Assembly: GCA_016182965.1 (NCBI GenBank)
Contig: JACPFM010000026.1
Span: 156,190 to 220,189, forward strand
DNA length: 64,000 bases
Direction: 5' to 3'
Origin: Deltaproteobacteria bacterium
GTDB lineage: Bacteria > Myxococcota_A > Polyangia > Polyangiales > JADJMO01
Shown here: positions 41,701 through 48,987 of the stretch, in pieces
Position numbering within the stretch: the first letter of the stretch is position 1
Layout: each line of letters opens with the position of its first letter
Translations under genes and position numbers: made by a program
Notes under the pieces: generated by a model
The model's input: the letters and a program-made list of their open reading frames with translations, nothing else
The model's database searches: none
Told to the model about the DNA's origin: nothing

Positions 41701-43493
41701 AGGCCAGGCTGCTGCGCTCGCGCGACCCGGAGGCCGCCTCCGAGGCGATGCGCCTCGCGCTGCAGGCCGCCGAGGAGGGCACGCCGCTGCACGAGGAGCT
41801 CGGGCGCGAGCGCGACGCGCTGGAGAGCAAGCGTTCGAGCCGTTCGTTGCCGCCGGCTCCGCCGCCCTCGCTGCGCGACAGCGGCGTGACGGCCAAGGGC
41901 GCCGCCGCGAGCTTCGACAAGGCGATGGCGATGATGATGGGCGGCGGGACCGCCGAGCCGGCGCCCGCTTCGCGCATCGAGCCGCAGTCGGAGTCGGAGC
42001 CGCCGCCGAGGGTCGACGCGGCGCGCGAGGACGCGGCGACGATCGCGCGCGTCGCGCTCCAGCGCGCCTCGCAGCGCGCGCCGGCGGAGCCGCCGCCGCC
42101 GCCGCCGTCGTCCGAGGAAGAACCGCCGCGGAGCAAGCTCAGCGAGCACCCGCGGCTGTCGATGGTCGGCGAGGCGCCGATCGCGCCCCTGCAGGGTCGC
42201 TCGAGGACGCCCGCCCTGCCGCGCCCGGCGGGGACCTCGGGCGCGCTCGATCTCGCCGCGCTGGGCGAGATCGCGCACGACGTGTCGGCGCCCGTCGTCG
42301 AGCGCGTGCGGGCGCTCAAGACGCTCGGTGAGGCCGCGCACGAGGGCGGCCGCGAGGACGAAGCGACGCGGCACTTCATCTCGGCCCTCGAGCTCGGCGA
42401 CGTCGCCGCCGGCGATCAGGCCGCCGAGCTGCTCGCCATGATGCCGGGTCGCACGAACGATCTGCTCCTCGTCCGCCGTCGTCAGGCGTTCCTCGCGCCG
42501 GGCGATCGCTCCCTGCTCGACGCCCTGCACGAGGCGGCGCTCTCCCTCCGCGATCACGTGTTCGCGCGCGCGATCGATCACGTGCGCCGCGCGTTCGATC
42601 CGGCCGCCGGCCCGGTGCCGCCGCCGCCGCTCGAGGTGCAGCTCGATCGGCCCGACCTGCTGTTGCCGCTCCTCGAGCGCCGCGCGAACCCCGCCGCGGC
42701 CGAGGCGCTGCGGCTCACCTGGGACAACGCGCCGATGCTCCTGCGCAAGGATGGCTCGACGACGCTCCAGCGCGGCGTCGACCGGGTGACCACCGCGCTG
42801 CCCATCGGCCGGGTGGCCGCCGCGGCCACGCGCCTGCTCGGCGGCGCGCGCACGCCGGTGTGGCTCCGGCAACGCCCAGGGCGCGACGTCGAGGTGCTGC
42901 TCTCGTCTCCGCCAGCGGTGGTGCTCGGGGGCGATTGTCGCGAGGACTCAGCCGATACGCGCTACGCCCTCGGCGCGGGTCTGATCGCTGCGCAAGCGGC
43001 GCAATGCCTCTTGCTCGCGCAGCCCGAGCCGGCGGCGCGGGCCACGTGGCAAGCGCTGCTGTCCGCGTTCGGTCCGCCCGAGCACGGTCGCGGCGTCGGC
43101 CCCGAGGTCGGGCGTCTGGCCGCGGCGCTCTGGCAGTCGATCCCGCGAGCGCCCCAGCGGCGTCTGGGCGAGCTCCTCGGCCACGATCCGCCGGGCTTCG
43201 AGGCGGCGATCGAGGGCGCACGTCAGGTCGCCCGGCGAGGCGGGCTCTACGTATCCGGCGATCTCGGCGCGGCGGTGCGCGCCACGTTCTCCGAGGTCGC
43301 CGATCCGCAGCTCCTCGCCGAGAACCCCGACATGGCCGCGATCTGCGTCCAATACCCGAAGATCGGCGATCTCTATCGGCTCGCCACGAGCCCGGAGTTC
43401 GCCGAGGCGCGCTGGCGTGTGCCCGGCGGTCCCCGGCGCTCTCCCTCCTCGGGGAGCACCGGCGGCGTGCAGTCCTCGAGCCGCAGCCCCTGA
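35778..43493 (+). CDS. Giant TPR-like repeat protein (2571 residues)
   Basis: One frame of 2571 codons from the GTG at 35778 (MSNQEIESATRGSVAPPSG if read as Met). Residues about 40-2010 are continuous helix-turn-helix repeats of TPR/HAT type, rich in Ala, Arg, Leu, Asp and Glu (for example ALARAFEADPTSTLAANVLA, VLHQQNP-type turns, RLLPLDAEAADALERIAERR). No signal peptide or membrane segment is visible, so a cytosolic scaffold is likely. A Pro/Ser/Ala/Glu linker (about 2010-2155, including PPPPPPSSEEEPP) joins a distinct C-terminal domain (2160-2571: VLLSSPPAVVLGGDCREDSA, LIAAQAAQCLLLAQPE, ICVQYPKIGDLYRLA). Similar giant proteins are known in Polyangia; none has an assigned function to my knowledge. 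Confidence 0.88.
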   Translation: MSNQEIESATRGSVAPPSGTALLGLRRVDEPIAHRPERRLAGDPRDPPAARAALRARMRGALARGEAEAEAVAAGRLARHLLTIDTHLDEAVACGRRALALRADDEPLRRMMAVALRSLGEPGLAAALLRPVVDKACARASRDASAVGAAVAGLLELGDLLLRAGDVEGATESFRYVAVVAPERPDGQERLAIARGIAPSIIAAEVAARAYIGAAKKHQLAGDDARALEALARAFEADPTSTLAANVLADSLEELGRIEAADAVRAEHARACVGRLEAAAVVHAARREKARVRDDRATVIATVLDELVDLVGTAAPGAARLRERARVEAALEEIPALATPYRRVHALLAGGHEALDAWRAIARAPSASPEARLDAWTECVAHDLGDGSALAAMREHARVSRDPTTIVDALIRGLRGAPPAADPELIASRCAELAGWADEQLDDAPLAAWAWQRTLERTPDDRHARDELSRLGARIRQSDERLATAERDGETDDPSAKADALRREIRALFGRPDREHQIVAAVEDLLEVAPADPFGLSALERLARRAPGDEGRFALELRERAATVPAERARIRLERVEAALRRGQIDAALSLAGGTEHSAVAPTQVALAVRSGGLADLGGALARFAPGVRERAAVLAAAARALRLAGSPTDALGLAEEALRDAPRDVRGAIELAELATAHPDAVPDELATTALERALATVGARSRWSLALARLADTAREAPLAVAWTRRAWSLQPGDVGIAALWLARGVTLREPEVLAEVVRATTALVASLAPIAHELGAAASALLGDDVQLGEQVARELLALGGARIAPIREAMLAAKNAPPSLLVALQERWLASGAPAADRPRVLLAIADVARGADPSRAADAAARVLSEPEADPQSRTRAFALVRELAGTTLDPDAELAVAHALAEQDARDADDLLDRAPRARLSTDDDARLRGHADRLRELGRDAWDLADDRETALRAWLAGARLLGAEGLERLELDIAHFGGDDAARDALFELARRDEPETGASAARRARADEFRLRAWARLLAHPPTWIEPLSLAREAAARADDPAALLPSLESLAHRHGQVDALHELYEIAAGRTAGRFGMRAVHYRAARVLDRLGRRDDALAHAVKAFAAAPSEGAMLLMVERLARGSKRAEVAIGALVEAADESTDVEKKATWLERAAAISESSDTTPEERVDLLLRLFLTAPSARSVDGLIATVRAVVADDPALRDTWTLRLSRAYRRVENEIGWSQRVSVLSSVARALADLEGTGAALDLLAKGAANTPRADLDPLRETAGEIAARDPETARGWLDRATARGPLHPHVAWGSGDPDRALELLAETAPAADDFDLGGDAGEPSRELQYLERWAPSARDKRTVARAWERFGRRQGAAAELEAAKALDEAGQTQEAAELLVEAWRNRAQAGPDVLRDILALARAILPQAGADAALVEMLVDDLQTHEGGDPKDRVARYREVAELRATRLGDRRGALEALVEAGRTAPADDDLWNEIGDLAEAIGAHERLAAALAQRLQRARPEKRVTLLRKLARVLEHDLGRDDEAAERWAELVRLLPLDAEAADALERIAERRGDGAQLLDLLRARAARLPVGHAERTRALRRIARELGGMQGRRGEVLSALREVHQQNPGDVDVATQLAALARTAGDLGTAAEALMRSFRAVTREDARVQLAIDAARVLLELHDHDTASRILHDAASGGAFEQDARALELVRLQLEVAIARADTREEALARIRVADLDVHATPERRAANAIAASRALVSLGEVARAKALAWSAARAAPGDVAIAALLAELEFGATGHARRAPSAEDGELLGVLLAVPHRATAPADALAVIAFARAELLDLARGPGAGYQDLNAWPDEVRAKAPWQIAIAERLAAEWSFGQAAAAYERAFAGDLRGVRAVGPAALAAADAAARSNDPGRARAFLDLAARDPACRIDARRRAVELARAIGDFDAALRALERMAAEATGNVRAQALADQARLLRSRDPEAASEAMRLALQAAEEGTPLHEELGRERDALESKRSSRSLPPAPPPSLRDSGVTAKGAAASFDKAMAMMMGGGTAEPAPASRIEPQSESEPPPRVDAAREDAATIARVALQRASQRAPAEPPPPPPSSEEEPPRSKLSEHPRLSMVGEAPIAPLQGRSRTPALPRPAGTSGALDLAALGEIAHDVSAPVVERVRALKTLGEAAHEGGREDEATRHFISALELGDVAAGDQAAELLAMMPGRTNDLLLVRRRQAFLAPGDRSLLDALHEAALSLRDHVFARAIDHVRRAFDPAAGPVPPPPLEVQLDRPDLLLPLLERRANPAAAEALRLTWDNAPMLLRKDGSTTLQRGVDRVTTALPIGRVAAAATRLLGGARTPVWLRQRPGRDVEVLLSSPPAVVLGGDCREDSADTRYALGAGLIAAQAAQCLLLAQPEPAARATWQALLSAFGPPEHGRGVGPEVGRLAAALWQSIPRAPQRRLGELLGHDPPGFEAAIEGARQVARRGGLYVSGDLGAAVRATFSEVADPQLLAENPDMAAICVQYPKIGDLYRLATSPEFAEARWRVPGGPRRSPSSGSTGGVQSSSRSP

Positions 43494-43595
43494 TCTCGGA
43501 GTCAGGGGCGCGGAGTCGGGCGCCCGAGAGGGCCAGACAAGGCGATCAGTCCCTCATGGCGGCCGGCGGCCCGAGCGGGCACAATCGCGGCACCG

Positions 43596-44096
43596 ATGCG
43601 CGGTCGCGCCCGAGCCCTCGGCTTCGTACGACGCTTGCTTGTGCTCGCGGTCGTGCCCGCGCTCGACGGCTGCGTCGTCGTGTCCGACCCGGATTTCCGC
43701 GGTCAGGACGAGTGCCTGCCCATGTTCCTCAACCTCGAGGCCGACCCGGCGCAATCGTCGACGCCCCGCATCCCGGCGAGCCCGACCGATCCGATCGAGT
43801 TCCGCGGCACCGTGCCGCTCCGTTCGTGCGCGTTGACCAAGGACTACGAGGCGCGTGTGTTCGTCGACGAGGAGCCGCGCCTATCGCTCAAGATCCCGCC
43901 GAGCGGCGGCGAGACGCGCAACGTGTCGGTCGTCGTGAACGTCGATCGCCTCGCGCCCGGCTGTCACATCGTGCAGGTCTACGTGTCGAGCCGCTTCGCC
44001 GCCGGAGACTTCCGTCAGCCCGAGCGCCCCGGCGACATCGACTATCTGCTGTGGAACTTCAGCAACGACGCGAGCTGCGTGGGGTTCACCCGATGA
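43596..44096 (+). CDS. Lipoprotein of unknown function
   Basis: A 166-residue lipoprotein with an Arg-rich N-terminus, hydrophobic core and lipobox (LVLAVVPALDGC). The mature part (CLPMFLNLEADPAQS, then IEFRGTVPLRSCALTKDYEA, APGCHIVQVYVSSRF, DIDYLLWNFSNDASC) has four Cys and a beta-sandwich pattern. I do not recognise a family. A CACAAT hexamer at 43580-43585 is a possible -10. Its TGA overlaps the ATG of the next lipoprotein gene (ATGA), so the two are translated together and probably form one envelope complex. Confidence 0.75.
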   Translation: MRGRARALGFVRRLLVLAVVPALDGCVVVSDPDFRGQDECLPMFLNLEADPAQSSTPRIPASPTDPIEFRGTVPLRSCALTKDYEARVFVDEEPRLSLKIPPSGGETRNVSVVVNVDRLAPGCHIVQVYVSSRFAAGDFRQPERPGDIDYLLWNFSNDASCVGFTR

Positions 44097-45907
44097 CGCG
44101 CGCGCTCGTCACCGCCGTCGCGCTCGGCCTGCTCGGCGGTTGCCAGGTCGAGGCGCTCGAGGGCGCCGAGTACGCCGGTCCGAGGAACCGCTGCGAGGTC
44201 GGCTGCCCGGCCGACGCGACGTGCCGCGACGGCGCGTGCGTGGCGTCGCAAACGACCTATCCGCTCCTGCTCGAGGCCACGCCGCCGTCGTCGGCGCGCT
44301 TCGCGCCGGGCGTCACCTTCAGCATCGCCGTCGACGACCGTCGTGGCGGTTCGCGCGATCTGGCGCTGCCCGAGACGGCCCACGTCGTGGCGCGGCTCGA
44401 AGCGGGCGCGTCGATCCCGCTGGTCCTCCGCCTCGAGCGCGTGGGCGCCGTGCCGGGCGCGCCGGCCGTGACGTTCGAGGCGAAGTCGTCCTCGGGATCG
44501 CCGATCACGCCACCGCTCACGGTCCCGCCCGGCGACTACCACGTCTTCGTCGCGCCCGCCGACGACGCGAACCTCACCCAGTTCCCGCCCGTGCAGCTGC
44601 GCGCCGAGGACACGCGTGAGCCGCTCGTCGTCGCCTTCCCGCCCGGCTCCCACGAGCTGCGCATCGCCTACGGCGGCGGGCTGCGGAAGGTCGACTTCTT
44701 CTTCACCTCCGACGGCAAGCCGCTCGTCGACGCGGCCGAGGCGCGCGACGTCCGCGTCATCGACGAGACCACCGGGCGCCTCGCGTCGACCATCGCGCAC
44801 ACGTGCGACACGGCCGGGCAGCCGCTGAAATCGATGGTCACCCTCGTGCTCGCGCCGGAGATCGCCGGTCACCGCTACACGCTGCGCGTCGAGCCCGCCG
44901 CAGTGTCGTGCAGCGCCGCCACCCCGCCCGTCAGGCCGACCATCGACTTCGACCTCGCCGCGCTCGACGTCGAAGGGCGCGGCAACACCGCGACGCTGCC
45001 CATCCCGCGGATGCGCACCGTCCTCGGATCGGGCTTCGTGCAGGCGTTCGGCAAGCCCGAGGTCATCGACGGCACCATCGTCCTGCGCAGCGTGAAGCTC
45101 GACGACGCGGTCGAGGAGTCGAGCGGCCACGTCTTCAGCGTGGTGACCGCCAAGGTCCGCGGCGGCTCGTTCGCCGTCGAGGTGCTGCCCGGCACCTACC
45201 GCGCCGACGTGCTGCCGAGCGCGGAGATCGGCCGGCCCTCCGAGAAGTACGCGATCTGCGTCGACTGCACCGTGCCCTCGCAGGACTCGTCGGCCAAGCC
45301 GGGCGAACGCACCGCGGAGTTCCGCGTCGACGGGCGCGGCGTCCTCGATTTCCAGATCGCGCGCCGCGTGCAGGTGAGCGGCGGCGCCGCCGGGTTCGAC
45401 GGCGCGCTGTTCACCCTCGGCACCTGGGAGGCGTCGACCTCGACCTCGCTCGCCGGGTACTCGCTGCTCGGCGCCAGGCTGATCACCCGCGCGCAGACGG
45501 GCCTCGTCTCGGTGCTCAAGGATCGCGAGAGCGGCCGCACGTGGAACCTCGCGGGCGCGCTCGATCCCGGGTCGTACGATTTCATCGTGCGCACGCACGA
45601 GGCGTCGGGCTATCCGTGGATCGTCCGCCCCCGCCTCGAGGTCCCGGCGCAGGCCGCCCTCGATCTCGGCGTGATGACCGCCACCGCGCCGGTGGTGTTC
45701 AGCGGCGTGGTGCTCGATCCGGCCGGAGCGCCGGTGCCGCGCGCGACGATCCGCGCGCGCGCGCTGATCACCGAGAGCGATCCGAAGAAGCCCGCCCTCG
45801 GGGCGGTCCTGGTCGGCGAGACGCGCGCCGACGCGTTCGGGCGCTACCGCCTCGTGGTCCCGAGCGCGCTGACGGCGCCGAAGAAGGAGCCCGCCGGTCC
45901 TACTTGA
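44093..45907 (+). CDS. Large lipoprotein with C-terminal carboxypeptidase-regulatory-like domain
   Basis: A 604-residue lipoprotein: signal MTRALVTAVALGLLGGC, then a Cys cluster (RCEVGCPADATCRDGACV), several beta-rich segments with Ig-like character, and at about 540-600 a carboxypeptidase-regulatory-like fold (VVFSGVVLDPAGAPVPRATI, RADAFGRYRLVVPS). Such proteins are surface-exposed; no catalytic motif is visible. It is coupled to the lipoprotein upstream by an ATGA overlap. Its last eight bases overlap the stop of the convergent TPR gene. Function unknown; the pairing suggests the two lipoproteins work together. Confidence 0.82.
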   Translation: MTRALVTAVALGLLGGCQVEALEGAEYAGPRNRCEVGCPADATCRDGACVASQTTYPLLLEATPPSSARFAPGVTFSIAVDDRRGGSRDLALPETAHVVARLEAGASIPLVLRLERVGAVPGAPAVTFEAKSSSGSPITPPLTVPPGDYHVFVAPADDANLTQFPPVQLRAEDTREPLVVAFPPGSHELRIAYGGGLRKVDFFFTSDGKPLVDAAEARDVRVIDETTGRLASTIAHTCDTAGQPLKSMVTLVLAPEIAGHRYTLRVEPAAVSCSAATPPVRPTIDFDLAALDVEGRGNTATLPIPRMRTVLGSGFVQAFGKPEVIDGTIVLRSVKLDDAVEESSGHVFSVVTAKVRGGSFAVEVLPGTYRADVLPSAEIGRPSEKYAICVDCTVPSQDSSAKPGERTAEFRVDGRGVLDFQIARRVQVSGGAAGFDGALFTLGTWEASTSTSLAGYSLLGARLITRAQTGLVSVLKDRESGRTWNLAGALDPGSYDFIVRTHEASGYPWIVRPRLEVPAQAALDLGVMTATAPVVFSGVVLDPAGAPVPRATIRARALITESDPKKPALGAVLVGETRADAFGRYRLVVPSALTAPKKEPAGPT

Positions 45908-47216
45908 TGGCGTCGAGCTTCTTCTGGACGGCGGCCTTGTCGATGGTGCCCTTGGGCGCGGACAGCGCGCGCTTGTAGGCGTCCTTCGCGTCTTTCTTGT
46001 CGCCGTTGGCGAGATCGCAGTCGCCCTTGATGACCCACGCGCGCGCGTCGTCGGGGAAGGTCTTCGCCGCTGCCTCGGCGTGCGCGGCGGCCTTCATCGG
46101 CTCCTTGTTGTCGAGGAGCACCTCGGCTGCGCGGAAGAGGCCGGTGGGGTCTTTGTTGTCGAGGCCGTTGGCGAACTTGAACTGCTCGACCGCCTCGTCG
46201 ACCTCGCCGAGGCCCGCCAGCGCCTCGCCGTGCGCGAGGCGCGCGCCCGCGTGGTTTGCGGCGATGCCGATCGCCTCGACCGCGGCCTTTCTCGCGTCAG
46301 CGAACTTCTTCTGCTTCACGAGGGCGAAGGCGAGACCGGCGTGCGCCGCGACGACCTTCGGCGCCTGCTTGATCGAGGTCTCGAACGCCTTCTGCGAGGC
46401 CTCGTACCCGCCGGTGTCGAGCTCGAGCTGCCCGAGCCGCAGCCACGCGAGCGGCCACGCGGTGCGCATGGCGACCGCCAGACGCGCCAGATCGCGCGCC
46501 TCGGTGCCGGAGGGCAGCGCGCGCGCGAGATCGAGGAACGGTTCGGGCCAGTCGGAGTCGAGCTCGCGCGCCTTGCGCAGCGGCGCGACGGCCTGCGTCG
46601 CCTTGCCGCTCTCGAGCAGCTGATGCCCGAGCAGCCCCCACGCCTCGGCACGGTTCGGCGTGCTCTTGGTGAGCCCCTCGAGCTTCGTGATCGCGTCGTC
46701 CGGCGCGCCCTTCACGATCGCGAGCTTCGCGCGCGCGAGCTTCAGCTCGTAGAGATCGCCGTCGAGCTTCTCGGCCGCGTTCAGCTCGTCTTCGGCGACG
46801 CCGGTGCGCTCGAACGTGAGCCACGCCTCGGCGGCGCACACCTTGGAGAGCGCCTCGCCGTCCTTGCCGACCTTCACCTGCTTGCACATGGCGAGCGACG
46901 GCGGCTGCGGGAGCGCGGGGTTGGTCTTGCCCGACTCCCATTCGGCGACCACCAGCTCGTAGCGTGCCTTAACCGCCGCCTCGCCCTTGCCGAGGGCCGC
47001 CGCGCGCGCGAGCTCGGCCTTCGCCTCGGCGAACCTGCCGGCGCGCCGGTAGGCACGGCCGAGCGCGAACGCCGCCGCCGCGTCGGTCGGCTTGGCCTTG
47101 GTGTCGGCCTTGAGCGCCGCGATCTTCGTCTCTTGCGCGACGGCCGGCCCTCCGTCACCGAGGGACAGCGCCAGCGCGATGCACACCCCGAGGCCCTGGA
47201 TGAAGCGCTTCGCCAT
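45900..47216 (-). CDS. Secreted TPR protein
   Basis: A 438-residue protein with an N-terminal signal peptide (FIQGLGVCIALALSLGDGGP, cleavage near AVAQE) followed by at least eight TPR-like repeats (AAAFALGRAYRRAGRFAEAK, RAEAWGLLGHQLLESGKATQ, AWLRLGQLELDTGGYEASQK, AWVIKGDCDLANGDKKDAKD). There is no lipobox, so it should be periplasmic. TPR proteins of this kind scaffold envelope complexes; no partner is evident. The ATG at 47216 gives the signal peptide. It diverges from epmA across 65 bases and converges, with an 8-base overlap, on the large lipoprotein gene. Confidence 0.83.
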   Translation of the reverse strand: MAKRFIQGLGVCIALALSLGDGGPAVAQETKIAALKADTKAKPTDAAAAFALGRAYRRAGRFAEAKAELARAAALGKGEAAVKARYELVVAEWESGKTNPALPQPPSLAMCKQVKVGKDGEALSKVCAAEAWLTFERTGVAEDELNAAEKLDGDLYELKLARAKLAIVKGAPDDAITKLEGLTKSTPNRAEAWGLLGHQLLESGKATQAVAPLRKARELDSDWPEPFLDLARALPSGTEARDLARLAVAMRTAWPLAWLRLGQLELDTGGYEASQKAFETSIKQAPKVVAAHAGLAFALVKQKKFADARKAAVEAIGIAANHAGARLAHGEALAGLGEVDEAVEQFKFANGLDNKDPTGLFRAAEVLLDNKEPMKAAAHAEAAAKTFPDDARAWVIKGDCDLANGDKKDAKDAYKRALSAPKGTIDKAAVQKKLDAIK

Positions 47217-47246
47217 GCACGAGCGGGGTAGCGCAGCGGGGCCCCC

Positions 47247-47275
47247 TTGGCAAAGCCTCGCCGCTTCGGTACGGC
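47247..47275 (+). promoter_or_regulatory. Promoter of the epmA-trmH-like pair
   Basis: TTGGCA (47247-47252), a 17-base spacer and TACGGC (47270-47275) form a plausible promoter. The GTG start at 47282 begins seven bases after the hexamer, again predicting a leaderless transcript. Confidence 0.45.
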
Positions 47276-47281
47276 CGACGC

Positions 47282-48466
47282 GTGGACCTTCCCCTCGTGT
47301 TTCCCGGCGACGCGCTGCCGGCGCCGCCGTTTCGCCTCGCGGGGCGCGTATTTTCTGCGGACGCCGGGGCGCTTCTGGTCGGCGACGCGATCGCGACCCG
47401 ATCGGTACGTGTCGCGGCGGACGCGGCGGTCGGCGATCTGGTGCTGATCGAGATCATGGGCACCGACCCGCTGACCGGGCGCGGGGTGGAGATCGTCGGC
47501 CGCGACGTCCGCGCTGGGCGCGAGCCCGGCGAGGTCGCGAGGCTGCGCACGCGCGGCGCCCTCTTGCGGCGGCGCGCGGAGCTGATGGCCGTCGTACGCG
47601 CGTTCTTCGTCGAGCGCGGCTTCGTCGAGGTCGAGACGCCGATCGTCGTGCCCTCGCCCGGGCTCGACGTGCACCTCGACGCGATGGCGTGCGAAGGGCG
47701 CTACCTGATCACGAGCCCCGAGTACCAGATGAAGCGCCTGCTCGCAGGCGGGATGCCTCGGATCTTCCAGATCGTGAAGTGCTTCCGGCGCGGCGAGATC
47801 GGGGCGCGGCACAACCCCGAGTTCACGATGCTCGAGTGGTACCGCGCGCACGGCACGTTCGAGGAGCTGATCGCCGAGACCGAGGCGCTGGTGGTCGCGG
47901 TGGCGAAGGCCGCGCGCGGCGCGCCCGAGCTCGTGGTCGACGGACGCACCGTGACGTTGAACCCGCCGTTCGAGCGGCTGCCGCTCGCCGCCGCGTTCGC
48001 GCGGCACGCCCGGATGACCGAGGAGCAGGCGCTCTCGCTCGCGTCTCTCGACGAGGAGCGGTTCTTCCGCGTGCTGGTCGAGGAGGTCGAGCCCGCGCTC
48101 GCGGCCGGGCCGCCGGTCGCGCTCGTCGACTGGCCCACCGCGCAAGCGTCGCTCGCACGGAAAAAGCCGGGCGATCCGCGCGTCGCCGAGCGCTTCGAGC
48201 TGATGGCCGGTGGCGTCGAGCTGTGCAACGGGTTCGGCGAGCTCGTCGATCCGCGCGAGCAGCGCGCGCGGTTCCAGGCCGATCAGGAGGAGCGCCGTCG
48301 GCGCGGGCTGCCGGTGTACCCGATCGACGAACGCTTCGTCGCCGCGTTGGAGGAGGGCGTGCCGCCGTCGGCGGGCAATGCGCTCGGGCTCGATCGGCTC
48401 ATCACGTTGGCGCTCGGCGCGTCGACGATCGGCGACGTGATCTCGTTCCCGGCGGAGTGGCTCTGA
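47282..48466 (+). CDS. epmA: EpmA-like (GenX) lysyl ligase with N-terminal extension
   Basis: A 394-residue class II synthetase core related to EF-P-lysine lysyltransferase EpmA and LysRS. Motif 1 is VEVETPIVVPSPGLDVHLDA, motif 2 FRRGEIGARHNPEFTMLEWY, motif 3 GNALGLDRLITLALG. Length exceeds E. coli EpmA (325) because of an N-terminal part of about 85 residues with small beta-barrel character (FRLAGRVFSADAGALLVGDA, VGDLVLIEIMGTDPL), shorter than the LysRS anticodon domain. It probably modifies EF-P with a lysine-type group in place of charging tRNA; neither EF-P nor EpmB is in the window. The stop overlaps the next ATG (TGATG). Confidence 0.85.
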   Translation: MDLPLVFPGDALPAPPFRLAGRVFSADAGALLVGDAIATRSVRVAADAAVGDLVLIEIMGTDPLTGRGVEIVGRDVRAGREPGEVARLRTRGALLRRRAELMAVVRAFFVERGFVEVETPIVVPSPGLDVHLDAMACEGRYLITSPEYQMKRLLAGGMPRIFQIVKCFRRGEIGARHNPEFTMLEWYRAHGTFEELIAETEALVVAVAKAARGAPELVVDGRTVTLNPPFERLPLAAAFARHARMTEEQALSLASLDEERFFRVLVEEVEPALAAGPPVALVDWPTAQASLARKKPGDPRVAERFELMAGGVELCNGFGELVDPREQRARFQADQEERRRRGLPVYPIDERFVAALEEGVPPSAGNALGLDRLITLALGASTIGDVISFPAEWL

Positions 48467-48978
48467 TGGCGATGGTGCCGCCGCTCGGCTACTCGCCGGA
48501 GGAGGTGCGCGCGCTGCTCGCCCCGCTGCGCAACGACTTCGCCGTCGCGGTCTGGAACTTCCAGAACCCCTTCTCGATCGGCGGGATCATCCGCGTGGCG
48601 CACAGCTTCCTGCCGCGCGAGATCGTGATCATCGGCGAGGCCCCCTACTACGAGAAGGCGAGCATGGGGATGCACAAGTACGAGCACCTCGTGACGGTGC
48701 CGGGCGAGGAGGCGTTCCTGGATCACGTGGCGGGCCGGCCGCTGTGGTCGGTCGAGAAGGACCACGCCACGGTCGGTCTCTGGGACGTCGAGGCGTTCCC
48801 GCGCGACGTGGTGTTCGTCCTCGGCAGCGAGCGCGCGGGGCTGCCTCGCAGCATCATCGACCGGAGCGAGGCCGTCGTCGGGGTGCCGATGTTCGGGGTG
48901 AACCACTCGTATCCGGTGACGGTGGCGGCGGGGATCGTGATGAGCGAGTGGGCGCGCAGGAAGTACCGGGGGCGGTGA
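48466..48978 (+). CDS. Small TrmH/SpoU-family (SPOUT) RNA 2'-O-methyltransferase
   Basis: A 170-residue SPOUT protein with the three SpoU motifs: NPFSIGGIIRVAHSF (motif 1), VFVLGSERAGLPRSI (motif 2) and VPMFGVNHSYPVTVAAGIVM (motif 3, normally IPMxGxxxSLNVSxA). It lacks any N-terminal RNA-binding extension and so resembles the short TrmL/TrmH types. The RNA target cannot be told from sequence. Motif 3 has His-Ser-Tyr-Pro in place of the usual Ser-Leu-Asn, a variation to note. It is coupled to epmA by a one-base TGATG overlap, putting two translation-apparatus modification enzymes in one transcript. Confidence 0.85.
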   Translation: MAMVPPLGYSPEEVRALLAPLRNDFAVAVWNFQNPFSIGGIIRVAHSFLPREIVIIGEAPYYEKASMGMHKYEHLVTVPGEEAFLDHVAGRPLWSVEKDHATVGLWDVEAFPRDVVFVLGSERAGLPRSIIDRSEAVVGVPMFGVNHSYPVTVAAGIVMSEWARRKYRGR

Positions 48979-48987
48979 GGCGCGAAT

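Noticed and set aside
38621..42331. A plus-strand frame of 1236 codons within the giant gene
   Set aside because: Composition is mostly Arg/Ala/Gly without structure; it is a shifted shadow of the true frame.
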